Assembly (NCBI RefSeq): GCF_030272615.1
Contig: NW_026729196.1
Coordinates: 1 to 64,000, forward strand
Source: Cryptomeria japonica
Taxonomy: Eukaryota; Streptophyta; Pinopsida; Cupressales; Cupressaceae
Length of the DNA stretch: 64,000 nucleotides
Direction: 5' to 3'
Made by a program: the position numbers and the translations under genes. The notes under the pieces are model-generated. The model saw nothing but the letters and a program-made list of their open reading frames with translations. It did no database searches and was not told where the DNA came from. This document shows, in pieces, positions 47,876 to 59,116 of this stretch (positions within the stretch are counted from its first letter, which is position 1; each line of letters begins with the position of its first letter).

Positions 47876-49849
47876 GAATCAATAGCATCCAGTTAAAGAG
47901 CCCGAAGCATCCTTGCTAGTTACAGCTTTCCTTCGTCCGGTTCTACCCCTATCACTAAATGGCTTCATCCCTATCACGATCTCGAAACTCTGGAATTTAC
48001 TACTGATAAAATCGGGGAAGTCTTTATCATATAGGTAGGTCAAAAACGAGCGGGTCTTCAAGACTATGAATCGTCGAATCTCTTCTCGCTTGGACGTGCC
48101 TAAGGATGCTACTTTGGACGGGCGTGCTTTTCTTTTACTATTCCCACCCTTCATTAATTAACCTGTTAATTAATCAGTTCATTAATGACGCCCCCATAGA
48201 ATTGTAGGGGAAGGGCTTCCCATCCGTAATTTCATTCCTTCCCATCCAATATCCTTCATCCGGATAAAGATCCGTCTCTTTATCCGTCTCTGCGCAGATA
48301 GACGGATCTTCCTCCGTATATTATCCGTCTTCCGTCGAGAATAGAAGACGGAGAGGAAACGGCATTCTAAAAACGGGTTTTCCAGCAGGGTGGGCCCCGT
48401 CGGTATCTCAAATTGGTTGGGGTGGGTGGGCGGGTGGGGCTGAGGACAATTGAATTGTTGTTGATCGGGCCGCTGTAGTGGAACATCACTTCGATAGGCG
48501 TTTCCGTGTAAGCACCGGATAAAGGAGTTGGCGAGATCGTACTAATAAGAATATTCGCTGGGTGGGGGGGAACCGCCCCACCCGGGGCGGGGTGGATAGG
48601 GGGTTGACGGGCGGTTCATGATACCGGTTGGACTAGCCCTACGGCGGGTAGGAGTTTTTTTGCGAGCAATGAAATATGAAAGAGGGGATTCTTCGAACCC
48701 ATTTGATTATCCTTGCTCCCAAAAAACGACTCGGCGAACTGACACCGGTCGCTCTCCCGATCGACTCCCTACCCATCGAATTGGTGATTTGAACAATAGA
48801 TTGGATAGGGCCAACCTTCATCCGGCCCCTCAACTAATATTCCTCCCCCTACGGGCGAATCAGCAACTAGAATAGTCGGGGGGGCGCCAGGGTAGGGCTA
48901 GTTTAGGAGAAAATTTCTTTATCGCCTGGGTGATGATGACTCGAGATGAAGAAACCAAATGGTAAGCAGCCGTATCAGCCGAATACGAGAGTGGATCTGG
49001 ATCAAGTGCGATAGCTGGGAGTGGTTTGGGCGGTGCGACTGACTCGACCGGTTCGTTCATGGATTCATTCCGCATCCATCGAGTGAGATGGGAGCAAACA
49101 ATGGAACTGCTGAGATGCCTCCAGTAGTTGTTACTCGCTCGGCAGCGGACCGGACAAAGGCAATGGCTCCTGGGCTTGAAATCATGTGTTTGAACTGGAC
49201 TGGCCGGAGCTCGAGATTATATACGTAACATTCATGCCCGCTAAATCGACGTCCAATTAGAGTGGCGGATATTCAATCCACCATGCATAGGTCAAGCAAT
49301 TCCACGACGTTCTTTCTAGATGGAATTAGGGCCCGCCTATTGCCATGGTAGGGGGGGGGGTGGGTGCTTCAGCCAATAAGTGAGTGAGTAAGGAGCCGCA
49401 AACGAAAGCATCTCCCACCCTGCATAGCGGGCCGGTGGGAAGTATAGTGGTTCTGTCATAGATCAGAATCCAGCCAGGATCATCTGTATTGCTTCTCCAT
49501 CCATGTGTCAAAAACAGGCAAGCACTTTAGGTTAGCCACATTGGGGTGGGTGGGAGGATATAGTTAGATTTATCGGAGGGTGTAGAACAGCAACAGGTCG
49601 ACGATGGGCGAGATATAGATATAGGGCGGCGGCTCTTTAGAGCGAAAGCCGAGACCTAGATATTTATCCTAGATACAGTTATGAGTACGTTCGGAAGCGG
49701 GATCAATCTCCATCGAACGTAACCCCAGATCAGTAGAAGGGGACACATTTTGACAGGTCAATGCAAAACTCTAAAGACCCGCGTGGAGAGTGCTACAATC
49801 TCGAACCCACGGTTGCTGGAGAGGGGGGCCCCTACTATTCTATGGCCGC
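47876..49849. other. Spacer, no gene recognised
   Basis: Family A lies near 48192 and 49828. A family C variant lies near 49213. The hairpin at 48267-48310 is listed separately. The overlapping frames at 48618-48875 and 48639-48833 are on opposite strands and neither is recognised. Confidence 0.45.
48267..48310. repeat. Perfect 11-bp inverted repeat
   Basis: AAGATCCGTCT (48267-48277) and AGACGGATCTT (48300-48310) form a hairpin. Related ATCCGTCTTCCGTC / GACGGAAGACGGA phrases occur at 48325-48355 and again near 54000-54050, so this is a second dispersed hairpin family. Confidence 0.8.
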
Positions 49850-50930
49850 CAGTCCCACTTTCATACTATGCTTTCATTGTTGATTAACCACCATCAGCAA
49901 TAGTCACAGGGGCAGATGCAAAGATAGCAACAATAGATTCAGTAGTTAATCCAACAGTAGTTAATTCAATTGGCTTTGGAAGGAGAGGGTCTGTAGCTAG
50001 GGCAATAGAGCCCGTTGTTTACCTTTAATCAGATCCGAATCTAACAGCAGTAGCATAGGTTTATGCCGCAGAGGCAAGGGTAGAAAGCACACGTAGGTTA
50101 GATAGCAGGAAGGGGGGGGGAATTGTAGGAGCTAGTCCGGGGTAAAGATCCAAAGCTACCAGGTGTAGATTGACTTTCGAGAGCCATATCCTGGAGCTTA
50201 CCTTGTACGGTTAATGGATTCACCAGTACGAGTACCAATAGCCAACATATTTCTATCCGGGTGAAGCACCCATAGAATTGTAGGGGACCAAAAGCAAAGC
50301 TAGTGGTATAACCTACAGATGCTTTGGCTACGGATGGTACCTAAGCAGCATATTCACCAGTCCCAGCAACACAATCACGTATGTGAGCATATCCACGTAG
50401 TAGTAGCAGTATATACATAGCCTAGCACAGCCGTTATCCATATTAAGTAGTTTAAGGTGTATATGAAGCAGAAGCACCCATAGAATTGTAGGGGATCCCG
50501 TAGATCCTGTCCATGAAGCAACAGTTTAAGCACCACTAGCAGCACCAGCCTACCACATAGAATTGTAGGGGCATAGTTGAAGAAGCAGCAGCATCACTAC
50601 AAGTAGCAGCGGGCGGGTGGTGCATCAGTAGATCCTGTAGAGTAAGTTGATTACGCGGGTTATCCACCGGTAGTAGCATTAGCACAGGTAGCATACCTTA
50701 CCAGAGCTCGTTGATCCATCAGTAGATCCAACAGCAACAGAGGCAAAGATAGCAGCAGGAGTTGTTTCTGATGATTCAGGAGTTGGACCAGTCATTTCTG
50801 ACCCAGTTGTTGATCCAGTCGGTGGAGCAGCATAAGGTGATTCAGTTGACCAAGAAGCAGAAGCAACACCAACTATCTATAGGACTATCAGTAATGAGTG
50901 AATTCCGTGATCAGCTTCCGGGGGGGCCGG
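49850..50930 (+). other. Triplet-phased GCA/GTA/GAT-rich tract
   Basis: GCA, GTA, GAT, CCA and GTT triplets dominate (for example GTAGTAGCAGTATATAC and CAGTAGATCCAACAGCAACA), giving Val, Ala, Asp and Pro-rich translations with shifting frame and stops. Three family A copies of the TAGAATTGTAGG type lie inside at 50269-50287, 50477-50494 and 50554-50571. The first two share the flank GAAGCACCC, so that element was duplicated together with host sequence. Confidence 0.5.
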
Positions 50931-52545
50931 GGCCAGATTATCTACGTAACATGCCAGCTTTAGTTGATTGATTCCAAAGACTTTTTCTCTTCCTATTATT
51001 CCCTCCCACCCGGTTTAGGAAGGGTTGACTGGGGGGCGGGTCACTTTTGACCCCATGTCCGCGAGAACTATCTATAGTTGATCAATTATTCTAGCAGGTT
51101 TATTAATTAGGATAGGTGGTTCCACCCGGAGAATTATTTATTCTTTAAGAGATCGATTCGAGATCGAGGAGAGATCGATTCGCCCATAGAATAGTAGGGC
51201 CATAGAATTGTAGGGGCTGCCATTAATCAGCTTGCTAGCCTTAGAAAACTATAGAAAAGGGGGGGGTTGGGTGGGACTTATAGGCATGCAGGGTGGGGGG
51301 TTTACGTTGGAAACGGGTGGGTGGATATAGCTAGTCCCCGCCCAACCCGGAACGAAGTCACTCGACCCCAAGATGGAGTTATGGTGGGCCCCCACCCATG
51401 CAGTTACTCGACTGTTAAGCTTCTTATTCCCACTCCACTTCTTATTCCCACCCTGCACGGTGGGGGGGAACAAGAGGGTAATGCCCCACTGGTCGATTCC
51501 CGGCCAATCGTACCACCCCCTCGCCGAGAGAGCATGCCCCGCCGGGTAGTCGTAGTCGTCCGATGCTGGATCGAGCACGTCTTTTATCCTAATGTGGAAT
51601 CCGATCTCTCGGTCCGCTCTACTCAAGACGGAAGTTTCCCTTTGGTGAGCCCGGTGCTCCAGCCCGATCGGACCATTGGGAGGAGGCACCTAGATCAAGT
51701 CACCACTATTGATCCCCCCCCACCCGGCTCTCAGGACTCGTCACCACTATCGAGTCCCCCCCACCCTTATTAATCAGCCTGCTAAAATAAGCTCTTAAGA
51801 CTCCTCCTTTTTCGAGAAGGGGATTCTGATCTAGATGCTGTGGCCCCCCCTCCTTATATTGTATCCCTTTCGTAGGTCATGGAATCATACGGCGGCGGAG
51901 GTTCTCGTTCAATGCAAAGTGTTTCCATCCCCCGGTTCCGCCCGATCGATCAACGCAGTGTCCCAGTGCTCAATCGCTACATGTGGATCCACCGCCCTTA
52001 TGGAGTGGGGTAGATGGTTGGGTAGGCCATCTATCTCTTTCGATTCCTTCCCTGAGCATACATCCCTTTAGGAATTGTTGAGACGTATATGACATCCATC
52101 CCTTGATTCGGAGAAAGCCTCTTCCATACCCATGCTTGTGCACAACAAATGAGAAGCTCCAGGAGCTCCTAGCTACCTGCGTATTGAATCGACTTGAATA
52201 CTCATGTGTTCCACTCAAAAAACCAGCCCGAGAGTTAATTCTACTAACTCCTGGCCACGCCGAGCTACCCACTCGACAGGCTGTCACTCCACGCATCATC
52301 TTCGACAGAATGAGCTTATCATTTCAAATGTGTGTGTCGAAATGGGAGCGCACGCGGACCTATTCTCACGTGGGGATCCGGGATACGCTTCTATAAATAC
52401 CGCCGGATGCTAAGGAAGAAACCGAGTTCGTTATTCTAGCAGGCTAATGCCATAAGGGTGGGGGGTATTCTATGTGGTTGTCAAGTTTCACCCCATTGTC
52501 GAGTGCGTTACCAAAGGAGGAAATGTTTTGCGGAGGTTGGGATAG
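50931..52545. other. Spacer with a few elements
   Basis: A family C variant lies near 50935. A fused pair of family A types lies at 51182-51217 (TAGAATAGTAGG then TAGAATTGTAGG sharing GGGCCATAG). Family D lies near 51085-51108, 51768-51792 and 52431-52450. Overlapping long frames on opposite strands at 51249-51773 and 51970-52396 are not recognised. Confidence 0.5.
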
Positions 52546-53215
52546 TATGGATTCCAAAAAATATCTGACGATCAGACCCGGGGCAAGAGAAGCCCTACAG
52601 TAAGAATCAGACCTATTTCGACCGGTCCAAAGACTCCTGCGAGTCCTCTCAGCTTAGAGCTCGTTTCTCGGTACGACGCAATCAAGGCCCTATTCCTTGA
52701 TCTGCAGGAACAACGACCTTATGTCGAGCCCCTGCCCCTGCTAAGCACTTTCCTACACAACCGGACTTCTACGCCTATTGCCTCCCTGGGAGCACAGGCG
52801 AGCGTATGAATGCACAACACACCCTCACCCTAGTCAAGGCTAGCCCCCAACCTATCCATCACCCAACGACCCATGGGCACTCAGAATCTGCTTCTGGTCA
52901 GCAATAGTGGTGGGCGGGCCCCTATCTATATCTGTAGCTGATCGACTCATGGAGCAACTCGTTTCCCCACTCACTGAACGAGAATAGAAAAGAGGGGCGG
53001 ATCTCCATTAAACACGCGCGTCTCGGCTCCGGATTTTTGATCTCACAAACACCGCCCTTTAGAATAGTAGGGCCCACATTACCCGCAATGTTCGAGCCCC
53101 CTTGATAGGAGTACCCGTCTACCTGGCAAGGGACATCGGCCCTTAAAACCAGAAGCCCATCATCCTTCCCGTCACGGAACCCCCTTCTAAACAAATCCCC
53201 TCTTGTCGCTAACTA
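52546..53215. pseudogene. Element-poor coding-like relic
   Basis: The plus-strand frame 52546-52809 is open for 87 codons without low complexity (for example SLELVSRYDAIKALFLDLQE) but lacks a Met near its start. The minus-strand frame 52922-53194 is open for 90 codons and contains a family A stem-loop (53054-53073) in frame. Neither matches a known mitochondrial protein. The stretch may be a fragment of a foreign or lost gene. Confidence 0.3.
53054..53073 (-). repeat. Family A stem-loop inside the coding-like relic
   Basis: GCCCTTTAGAATAGTAGGGC is a perfect terminal GCCCT/AGGGC hairpin in an otherwise element-free 700-bp stretch. Confidence 0.8.
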
Positions 53216-54660
53216 TAGATACTTATATTCCCCCCCCTCCAATAAGTCTATAGTTGTGGGTGGGAGGACAAAAGCTATCCCTAAGGTGGGTGGAAGGACT
53301 TAAGGCGCTGTGGAAGGAAAGGCGCTCCGGGTGGCTGTAGTTCTCTTCATTTCAAGGGAGGGTTACCTGGCTCCGTATCGGATCGGGAGCTGTAGTTGAA
53401 CCATTTCTTATTCATTTAAAGCAGAGTGCTTGCCCATTCAACCCATTGGCCCTTCGTTTATGGCAGGAGTTGAGGGATCAGTATCCGGGGTAGGGTCGGA
53501 GGAAAGAAAGAAGATATGGGAATTGGGTGTTGAGGCAAGAGAAGAGATGCAGTTTGGACTGGTTGTGTCAGGTTGGGATGGAGAGAAATGATTGAAGGGA
53601 AGAGCAGGGGCTGAGATAAGGGATTGGGATTGGGAGAAAAGGGCTGGAGTTCATCGAGGCAGGAGCTTGGATCGTGTTCCTTTATCACGATACTGGATTG
53701 GATGGTTCAGTGATTCATCAATTGGGAGTGAAGTACTGCTTCTATTCCCCTGGGGTGGGTGGGAGGCCCCCCCGGCTATTATAGTTGCTGATTCGAGCAA
53801 GAGGTAGATTAGTTGTTGGTGGGTGGGAATATAGATGTCGAGTTCAGAAGTTCTTGATACGTCTGAGATATGCTGGTATACTTCCCCCATCTCTTCGTTT
53901 TACGAAGGGCACAACCTGCGCAATAATCCAGCATTCTATACGTCGTAACATGTCGCCGTTTATCGGCCTACCAAAGATCCGCCGAGTTCATCGGATAATA
54001 GACGGAAGACGGAGTTGATACGAATAAAGATCCGTCTGAGTTCATCGGCCGTCTATTCATGGCAGAGGCGCCCCCCGCTTCTTCTTGTTGCCGTCTCCCG
54101 CAGGCAGAGTTTTGAATGTTTCCAATTCCGCAAGGTCTATACTATACTACCCACCCATAGATATTCTTCTCGGTCGAAGCATCATTATGAAGCAGGCCCT
54201 ACTATTCTATGGGCAATGAATGGGCATTGGTTAGTCAGGTAAAGCCGAGGGCCGGGGTAAGACCAGGTTAGAAAGGAGGAAATATTAGCGTAGCCCAGCA
54301 GCCACCCGGAATCTACTTCTTTTTCCGCAGGCACAACTGTGTTTGCTGATCCTTTCCCACCGTTTCCACGCATGTTGGCTTTGCTCCCATCTCCATCCCA
54401 TCCATTTCCGCCCATTCATTCCATTCATTCCCACTGCCATAGTTTCGGTTTCATTATCGCCGGCCGAGTGCGCGTGGTGCTTTGCCGCACCGCATATTCA
54501 TAATGTGAATCTGCAGCTTCGGCGGAGTCCTAGAGCGGACCTATGTACGGAACACGCTGACTGACCCCGGCAGCTGGCATTCAGGAACCGCTATGAGCAG
54601 CACATATCATAAAGCAAATGCGGGCGGAAGGCGCTAGATAGTAGGGCGCTTTTTGAGAAA
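53216..54660. other. Spacer with elements and degenerate repeats
   Basis: GGGATTGGGATTGGGAG-like microrepeats occur at 53510-53650. A family C variant with a duplicated CGT lies near 53934. GACGGAAGACGGA hairpin-family phrases lie near 54000-54050. Family A lies near 54198. No gene. Confidence 0.5.
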
Positions 54661-56860
54661 TAGAGACATGGTTTGCCTACACGCGATACAAGGTCCAGCT
54701 CATCACAGGGACTCTGGTCTTCCCCAGCCTCGAGGGCCCGGGTCGGGTTAGGTAAGTCCAGCTCATCAATAGGATTAAGCCAAATCCAGCTCTAGAGGTC
54801 AGAACCCGATCGGTCATTCTGCTGGTCCGACCACTTGATAGCTTAGGACCATTCCCCATTTCATATTAGTGCCGTTAGTGCAGCAGATATCCAGGCAAGC
54901 CGACGCATTGCACAGGAAGTATATACCAACGTGACCCCTAGATTCCGACGAAAGCGGCCGGCACTGCTTTCAACAATGGATACCCACTTCCTGATATCGA
55001 GAAGAAGGTCATTTGGATTGAAAGTAAAGGTAATCTCTACAACTAGATAGGTGAGTGGATAGTGCTTCCTTCTACCTACCTTCATCAAAATAGAAGTGAG
55101 TGGTTTCAGCCCTCTTTTATTCATTAGCGGAAATGACAACCGAACATTAATTGAATCCAATTAGATTGAATGGGATTCATCATCGCAGGTTATCACTCAC
55201 CCGAATGAAATGAGGGTGAGGCAGATGAAAGTCCGAAATTGAACCGGCAGGGAAGTCCCTTTCGGAGATTCCCGAAGACAGTCCAGTTGCCGCGACCCGA
55301 ACCTCATTCAGCTCGGGAAAGGGAGTTTCTTGAGACCGGATTGATTCATTCCCCTGCATGCCCGGTTCAATCGAAAGCCAATCCCAATCTATGCCTTCCA
55401 ACGGCCACTGGTATTGTGCCAATTCTAGTTATGGACTTAACTGAAGGAGCGGCGCGTCGTGCTATAACTTGGTTTAATTAGACTCCCGGATAGAAAGATA
55501 GAACCACAGCTACCGAGATTGAAATGTTGTTCATGCTGCGGCCACGGCTACGGAGAAGAGATCTACGCCAGCAACAGGCTAAAAACCCAGGTTGATGCGC
55601 TTCGCTTTCTTCTTCCCAGTTCGAGAAAGGTGCGAGACTTCCTCCAATCAAGCCCCAACTTGCCGAACGACTGATGGTATCGGCAAATGCTTTCCATTAG
55701 GCTAAAGAAAGAGCTAATTCTCTTCTGTAACCTCTTTCTATCTGAATATTCATTCACTCAGAAAACTAAAACCTTCTCTTCTCCACTCGAGTATGGGCTA
55801 AAGAGCAAGAGTCCTCGGAGAGAAAGAACGACGAGGCTCACCTTTAACGTATAGAAAGGGGGTTTCTCAAGCTCTCTGCACTGCCCATAAAAAACTATAG
55901 GGCGTCACGGAGAATGGGTGCCCTAAAATTCTATGGGCAGGTTCGAGTGATTTCTATCAAGTGTTTTTTTTTTCCCGGCCCCTATCCAAACTATCCCCTA
56001 CTCTCCAAACTACTCTAACGCGGATTGGGACGCCATAGTTGTTATCCGATCATTGGCTTGGGGCAATAGGCACTGCAATAAGCACCGGAGGTTGGGATGG
56101 TCATGGCAGCTTATCCCACCCACTGCCTTCCCTGCCTCCCGCAGCAATAATATTTGTTGGGGCCGCTTCCCAATAACTATTCCCTCCCACCCGGAGGTAG
56201 CTGCTGGGGAGGGGGAGATAGATCCATCTCGGCTCGATTGACGGATCCAGCAATGGATGCATGATTGGCTCAAATGCCTCCCTCGATTCTCCGCTGCCCC
56301 GTTCAGTCGGTCGTTAATGGTGGCAGTGGGTAGCAGCCTGCTTCATTCTCTCCCCCTGGCTACGATTCCCTGAAACCAGGAGCTTGGGTTTGGATTCAAT
56401 GCTGAACCGATGGGATTCGTTGCTCGCCATCTCTCCATGCTTCCTGGACCCAGCACCAAGCCTTCAAGACCAGGCACCCGACCCCCCGCGTACACCAATC
56501 ACTGTCCCCACCGGCTTGCTGCTTCGATGATGGATGCGATGTCGATCAAGGAGGAGCCCGACTCACAGCCTATAGATAGCCGGCTACGATCCCCGATTCT
56601 AGGTGGGACTAGATCCTTTGCTGAACCAACGGGATGAGCCGCATGCCATTAGTTACTGGGATCGGGCTCAGATCAATAATGCAAGGGGTACGGATGAGAG
56701 GGATCATACCCGTATCGATAGCAGCCAGCTGGGGGCTACGAATGCCCATCTCCTCTCTACATTGAGGAGGTGGGATTATTAACAAACAACTGAATCGCAA
56801 CTTAACCACCCGGCTGCCTATATTCTGCCGGAACTTCTATTTATCGGGCTGCAACTATAG
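54661..56860. other. Long element-poor spacer
   Basis: GTCCAGCTCATCA is duplicated near 54691 and 54756. One family A relative lies near 55921. The frames 54861-55160 (minus) and 55180-55481 (both strands) look protein-like in places but match nothing I can name. Otherwise unique. Confidence 0.45.
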
Positions 56861-58080
56861 TTGCCGTTTAGTTGCCGTTTAGTTGAGTTGGGTGGGTGGA
56901 AAGTCAAGGGGATGGGTGGGGGGTTCTATTGCCTCCCACCCACCCCGGGCAATGCGATCTCATTTGGTTGGTTCGGGACCGGTGGGTCCACCACTGTAGG
57001 TGCTGCTGATGCCCCCGCCCCCGTTTCTCATGGAGTATCGCTACCACGGGATATGAGCCATGAATGGTCGAATGGAGTCCCTTGCCGACCGGAGGGGATA
57101 AGGGGCGATAGATCCATCTGTGAGTGGTCGATCTGGGCCCATTCCATTCTGTTGAGTGAGTGAATCTCCTGGTGGACCACCCAAGCCATTCTGTCCACCG
57201 GGGTGGGTGGGAGGCCATAGTTGCCCCCTCTTTTCTATTAGAATAGTAGGGCGGATAAAGAGTTCTATACGTAACATGCCAGAAGAAGGGCCCCCGGCTA
57301 GGGCTAGACTAGATTCTATAGTCTATACGTCACATGCCAACAGTAATAGAAACCTCCCGGGGGGGCCACCCACCCTCCCCACTATAGGCGGCGTTAAAGG
57401 TAGGTAGGCTTGGGCATTCATGTTACGTATAGAATCATCTCCTCCCACCCACCCATGTTACGTAGCCGAAGGGTGGGGGGGCCCCGGGGAATTCGAAGCT
57501 CCAATAGGCGCCCGATGCCGTTTCTGAAGAACTCCCCATAGAATTGTAGGGCGAGGATTCGAACAACAACTCACTCTATTAGTAGTCGTCGGATAATATT
57601 CTCGTGAGAATGGAATGCACGCATTAATCATCTCTAGTCTAGACTGGAGGTTCAATCGGTGGTGGTAGGGAGGATAACCACCGGATGGGTAGAGGGGTTA
57701 TGCCGGTTGAACTAGATTATTTATGTATGGAAAGCCTCTAATTTGCCCGCCGCCCGACAGAGAGTTTGGGAGTTGCTCGAACAGGCCCCACCCCTGTTTA
57801 GCTCGCTATGCCATGGTGAACAAGAGCCCTACCGGCCTTACCACTATAAAGGTAGGGGTAGGGTTAAAAGGTGGGAGGGAGATTAGCCTAAGAGGTAGAT
57901 GCCGCCCTACTATTCTGACGGGGCGCTTCAATCTATAGCCTCCAGCCGTTCCCACCCCACCTTTTTCGGGCCCTTAGAATAGTAGGGCGGGAACAGATAG
58001 TTGACTTGCCGTTGCCCGTGAAGCCCAGGTACGCACTCTTCTGATAAGAAATCGAGGGCAACTCAACTATAATAGGCCGA
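56861..58080. repeat. Element cluster upstream of atp6
   Basis: Family C occurs at 57263-57280, 57312-57338 (with an internal CTATA duplication), 57419-57436 in reverse and 57454-57465 as a reversed half. Family A lies near 57240, 57536, 57904 and 57970. Family B lies near 56885, 56932 and 57200. Confidence 0.7.
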
Positions 58081-58100
58081 TCCCTATCGACCGATAGGGA
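58081..58100. promoter_or_regulatory. Perfect stem-loop about 135 bp upstream of atp6
   Basis: Arms TCCCTATCG (58081-58089) and CGATAGGGA (58092-58100) pair perfectly around a 2-nt loop. Such structures in plant mitochondria often mark transcript ends or processing points. That role here is inference, and no promoter consensus could be fixed nearby. Confidence 0.35.
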
Positions 58101-58180
58101 GAGAGATCGGTCCTCAATCCCGATGATATCGCGTATGTAGATATCATTAGGGGAGATAGCCCCCACTGGTGCGCTCGACC
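58101..58180. other. Short atp6 upstream spacer
   Basis: Unique-looking sequence between the stem-loop and the duplicated leader. It contains a palindromic GATATC pair and a CGTA at 58132-58135. CGTA is one form of the plant mitochondrial CRTA promoter core, but four bases alone are not evidence of a promoter. Confidence 0.3.
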
Positions 58181-58248
58181 GCTCTTTAAGCTATGACGGA
58201 AGGCCCTACCTAATATCTTGTTGCTCTTTAAGCTATGACGAACGGCCC
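58181..58248 (+). repeat. Direct repeat spanning the atp6 start codon
   Basis: A 26-bp unit starting GCTCTTTAAGCTATGACG occurs at 58181-58206 and again at 58223-58248, with two mismatches. The second copy contains the predicted atp6 ATG at 58235. The first copy carries its own ATG at 58193, which opens a six-codon frame ending in TAA at 58211-58213. The atp6 leader and first codons were thus duplicated or acquired as a unit. The upstream copy would be a mini-ORF if it is transcribed. Confidence 0.8.
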
Positions 58249-59089
58249 CCTAGAAGAGGAGGAGATAAAAGTATTTATTACGCTAAACAGCCCACTCGAG
58301 CAATTCGCCATTATCCCATCGATTCCTGTGAAGATAGGGAACTCGTATTCCCCATTCACAAATTCCCCTTTGTTCATGTTGCTAACTACCGGTTTAGTCC
58401 CGCTCTCGGTTCATTCCGCCACTAAGAACGGAGGAAACCTAGTACCAAATGCTTGGCAATCATTGGTAGAGCTTATTCATGATTTCGTGCTGAACCCGGT
58501 GAACGAACAAATAGGCGGTCTTTCTGAAAATGTGAAGCAAAAGTCTTTCCCCTGCATCCCGGTCACTTTCACGTTTTTGTCATTCCGTAATCCCCAAGGT
58601 ATGATACCATATAGCTTCACAGTGACAAGTCATTTCATCATTACTTCGGGTCTCTCTTTTTCGCCCTTTATTGGAATTACTCTAGTGGGATCTCAAAGAA
58701 ATGGGCTTCATCTCTTCAGCTTCTTCTTACCCGCGGGAGTACCACTGCCGTTAGCACCTTTCTCAGTACTCCCTGAGCTAATCCCTTATCGTTTCCGCGC
58801 ATTAAGCTCAGGAATACGTTTATTCGCTAATATGATGGCTGGTCATAGTTTAGTAAAGATCTCAAGTGGGTTCGCTCGGACTATGCTGTGTCTGAATAAC
58901 ATAATGTATTTCTCAGGAGGTCTTGGTCCTCTATCAATCGTTTTCGCACTGACCGGTCCGGAATTAGGTGTGGCTATATCACAAGCTTATGTCTTTACAA
59001 TCTCAATTTGTATTCACCCGAATGACGCTATAAATCTTCATCAACTCCAATTCAGTATAGTAATGGGCCTCGAGCTCCTTTCTTTCTAG
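58235..59089 (+). CDS. atp6: ATP synthase F0 subunit a (subunit 6), mitochondrial
   Basis: Subunit a forms the two proton half-channels of the F1Fo ATP synthase in the inner mitochondrial membrane, beside the c-ring. The 284-residue reading matches plant ATP6 from about residue 18 (NSPLEQFAIIP) to about 269 (NDAINLH). Landmarks are PNAWQSLVEL (71-80), NEQIGGLS (90-97), GMIPYSFTVTSHF (122-134), LPAGVPLPLAPF (165-176) and GIRLFANMMAGH (193-204). Arg195 is the invariant channel arginine, and E243 and H204 are the usual mitochondrial Glu/His pair. Many codons read as unedited: S29, S37, P56, S58, S61, H82, P88, S104, P109, S116, R118, P120, S138, S153, S177, P180, P184, R186, S192, S210, R215, S234, P242, S249, S257, H261 and P262 sit where the family has L, F, C, W, Y or S. 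C-to-U editing of the transcript is therefore expected. The first 17 residues are not conserved and the true start could be later. The ATG lies in a duplicated leader. No intron is needed. Confidence 0.97.
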   Translation: MTNGPLEEEEIKVFITLNSPLEQFAIIPSIPVKIGNSYSPFTNSPLFMLLTTGLVPLSVHSATKNGGNLVPNAWQSLVELIHDFVLNPVNEQIGGLSENVKQKSFPCIPVTFTFLSFRNPQGMIPYSFTVTSHFIITSGLSFSPFIGITLVGSQRNGLHLFSFFLPAGVPLPLAPFSVLPELIPYRFRALSSGIRLFANMMAGHSLVKISSGFARTMLCLNNIMYFSGGLGPLSIVFALTGPELGVAISQAYVFTISICIHPNDAINLHQLQFSIVMGLELLSF

Positions 59090-59116
59090 AATATAGAATT
59101 GCCCTGCATAGGAACT

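Noticed and set aside
51249-51773. Overlapping 146- and 168-codon frames on opposite strands
   Set aside because: Both include translated family B repeats and C/G-rich runs. Neither is recognisable.
58132-58135. CRTA-type promoter for atp6
   Set aside because: A four-base match is uninformative and no extended consensus accompanies it.
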